Assembly: GCA_910585015.1 (NCBI GenBank)
Contig: CAJUCT010000109.1
Coordinates: forward strand, 1-5,072
DNA length: 5,072 nt
Reading direction: 5' to 3'
Source of the DNA: an uncultured Acetatifactor sp.
GTDB lineage: Bacteria > Bacillota > Clostridia > Lachnospirales > Lachnospiraceae
In this document: in pieces, positions 1 through 5,072 of the stretch
How the letters are laid out: each line of letters opens with the position of its first letter
Numbering within the stretch: the stretch's first letter is position 1
Translations under genes and position numbers: made by a program
Notes under the pieces: generated by a model
What the model was told of the DNA's origin: nothing
The model's database searches: none
Seen by the model: only the letters and a program-made list of their open reading frames with translations

Positions 1-17
1 GCATAAACACTGGGGTT

Positions 18-36
18 GTGGGTATTTTTTACCCAC
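18..36. repeat. Small inverted repeat around the stop of the AraC-type gene
   Basis: GTGGGTA (18-24) and TACCCAC (30-36) form a perfect seven-base stem around a five-T loop. The premature stop (TAA on the minus strand, 31-29) sits at the loop edge. No T run follows on the minus strand, so it is a poor terminator. It may be a chance palindrome or a scar of the rearrangement that shortened the gene. Confidence 0.35.
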
Positions 37-838
37 CATCACCCTTGAAGAGCCTGGAAAAAACAGATTTTTGAGTAGCATAAAGCAACGTGGCGGCTTG
101 TGCCAGTCGGTACTGGATAAGATACGCTACTGGAGAAATGTTGATACCTGACTGGAAAATATGTAATGCGCCGCTCTTGCTGATGGATGCGGATGCTGCA
201 ATCATCTCAAGGGTAATCTGTTCCATATAGTGATCATGGATGTACTGCATCATAGTCTGTAACCTTGCCTGTTTGTGGTCTAAACGCTGAAGTTTTTTTG
301 AATTGGAATCCAGATTTAAATGTCTTAACAATACGTCCCATATTTGAAAAAGAAGCTGGACGGTGCATAACTCATTATTTTGCCCCGGTCCCTGAAGGGC
401 AAAAATTTGTGACAGTAATTGCAGGATGTGATTCTGCCACGGTATATGCGGATCAAAAATCTGGTACGGGATAGATGACATTATAAGGGGGCTGATATAT
501 TTTTCATAAATAAGGCTTGTTTCAGGCGCTAACAGGGTTGGCGAAAAAACAATGTTAGGAACGAATGTGCTGCACCGTGTTTCAAAACGGTGGAGAATAC
601 TGCTGTTGATAAATATGCCGAAGCCTTCATGCAGTTCGATTCTGTCTGTTCCGGCCAGGCAGAGTGCCGCGCCATTTTCGACAAACAGGAATTCTAGTTC
701 ACTGTGCCAGTGCCAGTCAATCCGATGGAAGTCAAACTGCCAGATGTTTTCAGGATAGTATGCAAAAGGATAACTGCTGTCTCCATGACGGACGGTTTCA
801 CGCAATGTTTCATCTGTAGTGATCTTATAAGAGTCCAT
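29..838 (-). pseudogene. AraC/XylS-family regulator with N-terminal cupin, second helix-turn-helix deleted (probable pseudogene)
   Basis: Transcription regulator of the AraC family, 269 residues from the chosen start. Residues about 35-90 form a cupin-like ligand pocket (DWHWHSELEF with H43 and H45, then an HEGFGIFI turn). Residues about 205-245 are the first helix-turn-helix (ITLEMIAASASISKS, then SPVAYLIQYRL). The second helix-turn-helix should follow ATQKSV, but the text jumps directly to FSRLFK at about base 61/62. The roughly 14 residues normally between these blocks, which hold the recognition helix, are absent. The protein then stops four residues later, and family-like residues (KIPTTP) follow the stop. 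I infer an in-frame deletion plus a frameshift. ATG 838 is chosen over the in-frame ATG at 856 because AAGGAGGGA (853-845) lies six bases upstream of 838. It is divergent from the MFS gene it probably controlled. It could still bind weakly through one HTH or through its cupin domain. Confidence 0.85.
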
Positions 839-879
839 AGAGCGTCCCTCCTTCATAAAATAAAAATCAGATTAGTGAT

Positions 880-909
880 ATTGTACCATAAGTGTGCGAT
901 TATGTGCAA
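880..909 (-). promoter_or_regulatory. Probable promoter of the AraC-type gene
   Basis: On the minus strand, TTGCAC (909-904) and TACAAT (885-880) are separated by 18 bases and lie about 40 bases before the start codon at 838. The -10 is good (5 of 6 consensus) and the -35 weak, which would suit an activated or autoregulated gene. Predicted by eye only. Confidence 0.5.
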
Positions 910-910
910 T
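893..910. promoter_or_regulatory. Direct repeat, candidate AraC-type operator
   Basis: TGTGCGAT (893-900) and TGTGCAAT (903-910) match in 7 of 8 bases and repeat with a 10-base period, about one helical turn, over the abutting -35 elements of the divergent promoters. AraC-family proteins commonly bind direct repeats next to or overlapping -35 boxes. The assignment to this regulator is inference. Confidence 0.4.
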
Positions 911-937
911 GACTTGGCATGAATTGTGAGATATAAT
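909..937 (+). promoter_or_regulatory. Probable promoter of the MFS-DUF1349 operon
   Basis: ATGACT (909-914) and a perfect TATAAT (932-937) are 17 bases apart, placing the transcript start near 944, only about 17 bases before the ATG at 961. The poor -35 with a perfect -10 is typical of promoters that need an activator. The -35 shares base 909 with the -35 of the divergent promoter. Predicted by eye only. Confidence 0.55.
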
Positions 938-960
938 ATCATTTGTTTGGAGGTATTGAA

Positions 961-2148
961 ATGAAAAACCAATATAATAAAACAATCACAGCCTGTTTTG
1001 TAGGATATATCGTGCAGGCTGTAGTTAACAATTTTACGCCGTTGCTGTTTTTGTTTTTTCAAAAAAGTTATCATGTCCCGCTTTCCCAGATTACGCTGTT
1101 GGTGACTTTTAATTTTGGTATACAGCTGTTAGTTGACCTTCTTTCAGTCGGATTTATAGATAAGATAGGGTACCGTGCATCAATGGTGATAGCCCATGTT
1201 TTATCGGCTGCAGGCTTGGTTCTTCTTACGGTTTTGCCGGATGTTTTACCAACTCCCTTTGTGGGGATTTTAATTGCTGTCATGATTTACGCCATTGGCG
1301 GCGGACTTCTGGAAGTTCTCGTCAGTCCGGTTGTGGAGGCGTGTCCTTCCGACAATAAGGAGAAGGCAATGAGCATGCTTCATTCTTTTTATTGCTGGGG
1401 ACATGCGGGGGTGGTATTCATATCAACTTTGTTTTTTTATGTGGCTGGTATAGAGAACTGGAAGATATTGGCGATTATATGGGCGCTTATCCCGGTTGGA
1501 AATGCTATTGTTTTTACCAGGGTTCCCATTGCAACCTTGATTGAGGACGGTGAGTCCGGACTGGGATTAAAGGAATTGTTCCGGATGAAGATATTTTGGA
1601 TTTTGCTGGTAATGATGATATGTGCAGGGGCGAGCGAGCAGGCAGTCAGCCAATGGGCTTCTACCTTTGCAGAAAAAGGACTTGGGATTTCCAAGACGGC
1701 AGGTGATCTGGCTGGACCGATGGCGTTTGCGATTTTGATGGGGACGTCAAGATTGTTTTATGGCAAATATGGGGACCGTATTCATTTGGAACGCTTTATG
1801 GTCTACAGCAGCCTCCTATGTATACTGTCTTATTTGGGAATCTCCCTTTTCCCGGTTCCGTTGCTTAGCCTGATTGCCTGTGCTGTCTGCGGGCTGTCAG
1901 TTGGAATTATGTGGCCAGGAACCTTCAGCAAGGCATCGGCAGCTTTGCCAAAAGGCGGAACCGCTATGTTTGCGTTATTGGCGCTAGGCGGGGATATAGG
2001 CTGTTCGGGAGGTCCCACGTTGGTCGGTATGGTATCAGGGGCATTGGGGGATAATCTGAAGATAGGGGTTTTAGCAGGTATTATTTTTCCAGCGCTGTTA
2101 CTAATGGGAATTATTCTCTGTGGTAAAATGAAAAGAGAGTTCTCGTAA
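961..2148 (+). CDS. MFS permease, fucose-permease-like (FHS-type), substrate unknown
   Basis: Inner-membrane secondary transporter of 395 residues, the normal length for a 12-helix major facilitator. Hydrophobic segments run from TM1 (about 9-33) through TM6 (about 168-186), then a polar central loop (about 187-210), then six more ending near 387, with a short KMKREFS tail inside the cell. The motif A-like loop GFIDKIGYR (64-72) lies between TM2 and TM3, and its counterpart YGKYGDRI (267-274) is in the second half. LHSFYCWGHAG (140-150) and SEQAVSQW (225-232) resemble fucose-permease-like members and suggest a sugar or sugar-like substrate, which is inference. The start is ATG 961, seven bases after GGAGG (949-953); an in-frame TTG at 943 has no ribosome binding site. 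It is divergent from the AraC-type gene and is first in an operon with the two DUF1349 genes. The exact substrate cannot be read from the sequence. Confidence 0.92.
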   Translation: MKNQYNKTITACFVGYIVQAVVNNFTPLLFLFFQKSYHVPLSQITLLVTFNFGIQLLVDLLSVGFIDKIGYRASMVIAHVLSAAGLVLLTVLPDVLPTPFVGILIAVMIYAIGGGLLEVLVSPVVEACPSDNKEKAMSMLHSFYCWGHAGVVFISTLFFYVAGIENWKILAIIWALIPVGNAIVFTRVPIATLIEDGESGLGLKELFRMKIFWILLVMMICAGASEQAVSQWASTFAEKGLGISKTAGDLAGPMAFAILMGTSRLFYGKYGDRIHLERFMVYSSLLCILSYLGISLFPVPLLSLIACAVCGLSVGIMWPGTFSKASAALPKGGTAMFALLALGGDIGCSGGPTLVGMVSGALGDNLKIGVLAGIIFPALLLMGIILCGKMKREFS

Positions 2149-2258
2149 TGGAGGGGAAAATATCTATTGAAAAAGGCAAAGATGGATTTATCTTCATTGT
2201 ATTTGCTGTAAAACAGAAGAATGATGTAAACGAACTGACGTTAGATATGATGGGGTAG
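2148..2258 (+). CDS. Small ORF (36 aa) coupled to the MFS gene, probably a gene fragment
   Basis: The ATG overlaps the MFS stop (TAATG), an arrangement typical of translational coupling, and a weak GAGAG lies upstream inside the MFS gene. The product begins MEGKISIEKGKDGFIFIV and ends LTLDMMG, with a short hydrophobic stretch but no recognisable domain. Reading on past the stop in the same frame, after one more stop codon, gives the protein-like NPETCLDDMRAVLYAMKK. A different frame is open from 2225 to 2362. This fits an eroded gene rather than a working 36-residue protein. I do not recognise the family. Confidence 0.3.
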   Translation: MEGKISIEKGKDGFIFIVFAVKQKNDVNELTLDMMG

Positions 2259-2362
2259 GATTAGAACCATTATATGAACCCAGAAACATGTCTGGACGAT
2301 ATGAGAGCTGTGTTATATGCAATGAAAAAATAGGCATTGAAATAGCTGCCTATCAGGAATAA
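2225..2362 (+). pseudogene. Open frame without start codon, possible frameshifted remainder of the preceding small ORF
   Basis: In the frame two bases off that of the 36-residue ORF there is an open stretch of 45 codons ending at TAA 2360-2362. It reads in part RYDGVGLEPLYEPRN and later CVICNEKIGIEIAAYQE. Its only internal ATG (2288) lacks a ribosome binding site. It ends just before the ribosome binding site of the next gene, where a real gene would end in a tight operon. It could be the tail of a gene whose head is the 2148 ORF, joined by a lost frame around 2225-2255. The C-x-x-C pair is visible but not diagnostic. Family unknown. Confidence 0.25.
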
Positions 2363-2382
2363 AAGAAAGCGAGGAAAAAAAG

Positions 2383-2982
2383 ATGGATTTTTTGAAATGC
2401 AGTCCGAAATGGACACGCCAGCCCAAGCAGGTGCAGGTTGATGAAGACAAGGTTGTAATTATTACGGAAAGAGGAACTGATTTGTGGGCACGCACTTATT
2501 ATGGTTTCCAGAATGATAATGCCCCGGTGTTTCAGATTGAAACGACAGATAAGTTTTTCTCCTTTATCGTGAAAACAGAGTTTGAAAGTACCCGTCGTTT
2601 TGATCAGTGCGGTGTGGTTATGTATTTAGACAGCGACAACTGGTTCAAGGCATCTATTGAGTATGAAGATGAAAAAATGCAGCGGTTGGGAAGTGTCGTC
2701 ACGAATCATGGATATTCTGACTGGGCCACGACAGATATATCCTCTGACATTAGAAGTATGTGGTATCGTTTTTCGCGCAGAAATAGCGACTATTGCATTG
2801 AATGCAGCGAGGACGGCATAAATTTCAGACAGATGCGGATTTTCCATATGTGGGAAGGGGCAGAAAAAATTACATATGGCATATATGCGGGCAGCCCGAC
2901 AGAAGGTTCGTACAAGGCAACATTTTCAAATATGCAGATTACGGAATGTCAGTGGAAATCGGATGCAGAATGGCGTGACTGA
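2383..2982 (+). CDS. DUF1349 domain protein (concanavalin A-like fold), first copy
   Basis: Cytoplasmic protein of 199 residues, with no signal peptide or membrane segment; the length matches single-domain DUF1349 proteins. Family features in order: a lead-in strand ending TERGTDLWARTYYGF (about 28-42), the core FFSFIVKTEF, then FDQCGVVMYLDSDNWFKASIEY (about 73-94, with the family's G-x-x-x-x-x-D-x-x-x-W pattern), SVVTNHGYSDWAT, then W-Y-R-F, the SEDGINFRQMRIF strand pair and the closing GIYAGSP. DUF1349 has a jelly-roll, concanavalin A-like fold; the yeast relative Ree1 is reported to affect enolase, and the bacterial role is unknown. The fold often binds carbohydrate, so a sugar-related role beside the permease is inference. 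The start ATG 2383 follows GAGG (2371-2374) by eight bases. It is co-transcribed with the upstream MFS gene and lies 14 bases before its paralog. Confidence 0.88.
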   Translation: MDFLKCSPKWTRQPKQVQVDEDKVVIITERGTDLWARTYYGFQNDNAPVFQIETTDKFFSFIVKTEFESTRRFDQCGVVMYLDSDNWFKASIEYEDEKMQRLGSVVTNHGYSDWATTDISSDIRSMWYRFSRRNSDYCIECSEDGINFRQMRIFHMWEGAEKITYGIYAGSPTEGSYKATFSNMQITECQWKSDAEWRD

Positions 2983-2996
2983 TAGGGGGTATTTAT

Positions 2997-3587
2997 ATGG
3001 AATTCAAATGGCTTAATGAAGGACAGATAAAAACAGAAGACAACAGAATAGAAATGTTTGCACCGGCGCAAAGCGACTTTTTCTTTAATAACGGTGCGGT
3101 CAGCGAGGAGGGGATTACGCCGGAATCTTTGTGCAATGCTCCGTTTTACCACACAGAGATTGCCGGAGATTTCGTGATGCGGGTAAAAGTATCCCATGAT
3201 TTTAAAGACACATATGACTCTGCTTCTATTATGGTAATGCAGGATATGCGGAATTGGGCGAAATCATGTTTTGAAATGACCGATTTTGGCACACATGCCG
3301 TTGTCAGCGTAATTGCAAGGAACGGGGAATCGGACGATGCGAATGGGTGCAACATTGACGGAAATGAGGTATGGCTGCAGATATGCAGGTGCGGTCAATC
3401 CTTTGCGTTCCATTATTCCGTTGACGGTAAGAAATTTTACATGATGAGATTTTTTAATCTTCCTGTTGGTGAAAACGTAAAGGTAGGGCTGCTTGCACAG
3501 GCTCCTGTTGGAAATGGCGGGACAAGGGTTTATACAGACCTTACCTTTGAACAGAAAACAGTGAAAAATATCCGTATGGGTGAGTAA
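2997..3587 (+). CDS. DUF1349 domain protein, second diverged copy
   Basis: Cytoplasmic protein of 196 residues without a signal peptide, and a paralog of the preceding gene. Shared positions include the DFVMRVKV strand (matching FFSFIVKT), the stretch SASIMVMQDMRNWAKSCFE (matching CGVVMYLDSDNWFKASIE), SVIARNGESDDAN (matching SVVTNHGYSDWAT), the YSVDGKKFYMMRFF strands (matching CSEDGINFRQMRIF) and the closing GLLAQAPVG (matching GIYAGSPTE). Identity looks low outside these blocks, so the duplication is old or the two genes came together separately. The N-terminus (EFKWLNEGQIKTEDNRIEM, then SDFFFNNG) is typical of the family. The start ATG 2997 follows AGGGGG (2984-2989) by seven bases. It is the last gene of the operon, followed by a strong terminator. 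Function is unknown; the two copies might form a heteromer or act on related substrates. Confidence 0.87.
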   Translation: MEFKWLNEGQIKTEDNRIEMFAPAQSDFFFNNGAVSEEGITPESLCNAPFYHTEIAGDFVMRVKVSHDFKDTYDSASIMVMQDMRNWAKSCFEMTDFGTHAVVSVIARNGESDDANGCNIDGNEVWLQICRCGQSFAFHYSVDGKKFYMMRFFNLPVGENVKVGLLAQAPVGNGGTRVYTDLTFEQKTVKNIRMGE

Positions 3588-3621
3588 GGGGAGTTGTAGC
3601 AATAATCTTGATGCAACGGAA

Positions 3622-3657
3622 AAACAGACTGAAACCTCAAGCGGTTTCAGTCTGTTT
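3622..3657. terminator. Bidirectional hairpin terminator between convergent genes
   Basis: A perfect 15-base-pair stem (AAACAGACTGAAACC at 3622-3636, its complement at 3643-3657) encloses a six-base loop TCAAGC. On the plus strand it ends the DUF1349 operon 34 bases after the last stop and is followed by a broken T tract (TTTCGTTTG). On the minus strand the stem is followed by five Ts, the better terminator sequence. The last codons of the HxlR-type gene lie in one arm and its stop codon in the loop. Confidence 0.85.
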
Positions 3658-3993
3658 CGTTTGTAAGGCATTTGCTTCTCCCCAATCACATATTGCGTTG
3701 AGTATCGGGATCAGCGATTTTCCGCGTTCAGTTAAGCTATATTCTACTTTGGGTGGTATTTGTGGATATTCCTTTCTGTGAACTAATTGGTCGGCCTCCA
3801 GCTCTTTCAGCGTGGCGCTTAAAGTTTTGTAGGAAATTTCCTCAATATATTTTTTTATTTCGTTAAACCGGACTATCTCAAACTCTGCCAAAACGTATAA
3901 TATGGTCATTTTATATTTCCCGTTAATCAGGGATAAAGTATAGCTGAATCCAGTACTTCTGAAACACTCGTTTGAAATAAGGCGTTCACTCAT
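3637..3993 (-). CDS. HxlR-family winged-helix transcription regulator
   Basis: DNA-binding protein of 118 residues, the usual HxlR/YodB family size. The family layout is clear: an N-terminal Cys (C10), then FSYTLSLINGKYKMTILYVL (16-35) with GKYK in place of the usual GKWK, the recognition region FNEIKKYIEEISYKTLSATLKELEADQLV (43-71), the wing RKEYPQIPPKVEYSLTERG (73-91) and a C-terminal dimer helix SLIPILNAICDWGEA. In known relatives such as YodB and HypR an N-terminal Cys senses oxidants or electrophiles; C10 (and C102) makes this possible here but it is not shown. The start ATG 3993 follows AAAAGGAGAG by seven bases. It is divergent from an MFS permease, with an inverted repeat between them, so it probably represses that permease and itself. 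Its last codons overlap the shared terminator. Confidence 0.93.
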   Translation of the reverse strand: MSERLISNECFRSTGFSYTLSLINGKYKMTILYVLAEFEIVRFNEIKKYIEEISYKTLSATLKELEADQLVHRKEYPQIPPKVEYSLTERGKSLIPILNAICDWGEANALQTKQTETA

Positions 3994-4013
3994 ATTTGCA
4001 CTCTCCTTTTATT

Positions 4014-4019
4014 AGTATA
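4014..4019 (-). promoter_or_regulatory. Probable -10 of the HxlR-type gene
   Basis: TATACT is read on the minus strand 20 bases before the start codon at 3993, giving a very short leader. No convincing -35 is seen at 16-18 bases; that position falls inside the inverted repeat at 4032-4058. Weak prediction. Confidence 0.35.
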
Positions 4020-4031
4020 TAACATATAGGT

Positions 4032-4058
4032 AAGTATCGCACTTTAATGTGCGTACTT
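4032..4058. promoter_or_regulatory. Inverted repeat, candidate HxlR operator
   Basis: AAGTA (4032-4036) and GCAC (4039-4042) are mirrored, around the AT-rich centre TTTAAT, by GTGC (4049-4052) and TACTT (4054-4058). The inner and outer arms are perfect complements, with one more spacer base on the left than on the right. HxlR-type dimers bind inverted repeats carrying TACTT/AAGTA-like half-sites. The right arm overlaps the proposed -35 of the permease gene, and the left arm lies upstream of the regulator's own -10, so one bound dimer could silence both. Confidence 0.5.
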
Positions 4059-4084
4059 GCTTTTGGGTTCATTCTTGCTATGAT
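4057..4084 (+). promoter_or_regulatory. Probable promoter of the second MFS permease
   Basis: TTGCTT (4057-4062) and TATGAT (4079-4084) are 16 bases apart, and TG at 4076-4077 makes an extended -10. The start of transcription would be near 4091, with a leader of about 46 bases. An alternative -10 is GATAAT (4085-4090) with TTGGGT (4063-4068). The -35 overlaps the right arm of the inverted repeat, as expected for a repressed promoter. Confidence 0.45.
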
Positions 4085-4136
4085 GATAATATATTTCATG
4101 GAAAAAGTCAATCCTGCAATGAAGGAGGGAGATAAA

Positions 4137-5072
4137 ATGTTTCAGTTGCTGTTAGTTATAATTTATCTTGCATTTATCAGTCTGGGACTACCGGATTCCT
4201 TGTTAGGTTCAGCATGGCCTGTCATGTATCAGGAATTTTCTGTACCTGTTTCCTATGTGGGTGCAGTTTCTATGATTATAGCTGTTGCTACGATCATTTC
4301 CAGTCTGCAGGGTGACAGAATGACCAAGATGCTTGGAACCGGAAAGGTTACGGCAATCAGTGTGTTAATGACCGCCGTTGCGCTGTTTGGATTTTCAATC
4401 AGCCATTCTTATGTCGAATTGTGTTTGTGGGCTGTACCTTACGGACTTGGAGCAGGATGTATAGACGCTTCTTTGAACAATTATGTTGCGCTTCATTACG
4501 CAAGCAGGCATATGAGCTGGCTGCATTGTATGTGGGGTATTGGTGTTTCATTTAGCCCTCATATCATGGGGTATGCATTGACAAGCGGGCAGGGATGGAA
4601 TATGGGTTATCGCTATATTTCCATTCTTCAAATGATATTAACTGTCATATTGATTTTTAGCCTACCGCTATGGAAAAAGCAGGGAGCAGGCAGCACCGAA
4701 CAGGTGGACAAAAAAGCCAAAATTCAATCGCTTTCCTTACGTCAGATTTTAAGGATTCCGGGAGCAAAAGAGGTGATGATAACATTTTTTTGTTATTGCG
4801 CCCTTGAACAGACTGCGGGGTTATGGGCAAGCAGTTATCTTGTAATCCGATGGGGAGTATCAACAGAAACTGCGGCAAGATTCGCAAGCCTGTTTTTTAT
4901 TGGAATTACCATAGGCAGGGCTTTCAGCGGATTTTTGACAATGAAGCTGAATGACACGCAGATGATACGTCTTGGGCAGGGAGTTATATTATTGGGAGTT
5001 GTACTTTTGCTTCTGCCACTAGTGTTAAGTACCGTTGATATTTGGCTAAATATTGCTCGCTATTTGCGCCGT
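4137..5072 (+). CDS. MFS permease, fucose-permease-like, 3' end beyond the window
   Basis: Membrane transporter open for 312 codons to the window edge without a stop; relatives have about 390-400 residues, so roughly the last quarter is missing. Hydrophobic helices begin at residue 2 (LLLVIIYLAFISLGLPD), with further segments at about 41-57, 71-88, 95-110, 130-147 and 160-178. A charged central loop (about 180-205) follows, then the start of the second half (MITFFCYCALEQTAGLWASSYLV). The stretch ASLNNYVALHYASRHMSWLH (111-130) and the sequence GWNMGYR are typical of a fucose-permease-like group abundant in gut Clostridia. GDRMTKMLGTGK (59-70) fills the TM2-TM3 loop. The ATG at 4137 is preceded by AAGGAGGGA (4122-4130); an in-frame ATG at 4119 has no ribosome binding site of its own. 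It is divergent from and probably controlled by the HxlR-type regulator. Substrate unknown. Confidence 0.92.
   Translation, partial: MFQLLLVIIYLAFISLGLPDSLLGSAWPVMYQEFSVPVSYVGAVSMIIAVATIISSLQGDRMTKMLGTGKVTAISVLMTAVALFGFSISHSYVELCLWAVPYGLGAGCIDASLNNYVALHYASRHMSWLHCMWGIGVSFSPHIMGYALTSGQGWNMGYRYISILQMILTVILIFSLPLWKKQGAGSTEQVDKKAKIQSLSLRQILRIPGAKEVMITFFCYCALEQTAGLWASSYLVIRWGVSTETAARFASLFFIGITIGRAFSGFLTMKLNDTQMIRLGQGVILLGVVLLLLPLVLSTVDIWLNIARYLRR

Noticed and set aside
18..36. Hairpin at the left edge as terminator of the AraC-type gene
   Set aside because: The stem is only seven base pairs, it contains the stop codon, and no T run follows on the minus strand. It is listed only as a repeat.
265..474. 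Plus-strand open frame inside the AraC-type gene
   Set aside because: It is antisense to a clearly recognisable cupin/HTH protein, lacks a ribosome binding site and resembles no family.
943..960. TTG start giving the MFS permease six extra residues
   Set aside because: TTG 943 would place GGAGG inside the coding sequence, and no ribosome binding site precedes it. ATG 961 has ideal spacing.
839..960. Riboswitch or structured leader before the MFS operon
   Set aside because: The predicted transcript start leaves only about 17 leader bases, and no extended pairing is seen.
2337..2365. Possible internal promoter (TTGAAA, then TAAAAG) before the first DUF1349 gene
   Set aside because: The -10 match is too poor, and the stretch is better explained as a coding remnant and ribosome binding region.
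3264..3689. Minus-strand open frame of 141 codons opposite the second DUF1349 gene
   Set aside because: It overlaps the DUF1349 gene, the terminator and the HxlR gene's 3' end, has no ribosome binding site and no protein-like features. It is a shadow frame.
1..5072. CRISPR array, tRNA, insertion sequence or phage genes
   Set aside because: No regularly spaced repeats, cloverleaf sequences, transposase motifs or terminal inverted repeats were found by reading both strands.

Overview
The window looks like chromosomal DNA of a low-to-moderate GC Gram-positive anaerobe of the Clostridia, most likely a gut Lachnospiraceae. This rests on strong AAGGAGG-type ribosome binding sites, Gram-positive promoter spacing, an AraC regulator with an N-terminal cupin, two MFS permeases of the fucose-permease-like type and a pair of DUF1349 proteins. 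The species cannot be fixed from the sequence alone.

Left half: an AraC/XylS-type regulator (minus strand, start at 838) is divergent from an operon on the plus strand. The operon runs: MFS permease (961-2148), a short coupled ORF in what looks like eroded coding sequence (2148-2362), a DUF1349 protein (2383-2982) and a second, diverged DUF1349 protein (2997-3587). It closes with a strong hairpin terminator (3622-3657). The 122-base divergent spacer holds a promoter for each direction. Their -35 elements abut over a direct repeat with a 10-base period, a plausible regulator site. The regulator itself appears damaged: the core of its second DNA-binding helix-turn-helix is missing and the C-terminus is cut short.

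Right half: an HxlR-family winged-helix regulator (3637-3993, minus) is divergent from a second MFS permease (4137 to beyond the window end, 312 codons seen with no stop). Their spacer carries an inverted repeat overlapping the proposed -35 of the permease, a candidate HxlR operator. The hxlR-type gene converges on the DUF1349 operon, and the shared hairpin lies over its last codons.

Reading of the whole: two small regulator-plus-permease modules side by side, each importing an unidentified, probably sugar-like small molecule. The first also carries two cytoplasmic DUF1349 proteins of unknown biochemical role. No RNA genes, CRISPR arrays, insertion sequences or phage genes were seen. The least ordinary points are the decayed AraC regulator, the remnant at 2148-2362 and the transporter plus tandem DUF1349 operon.
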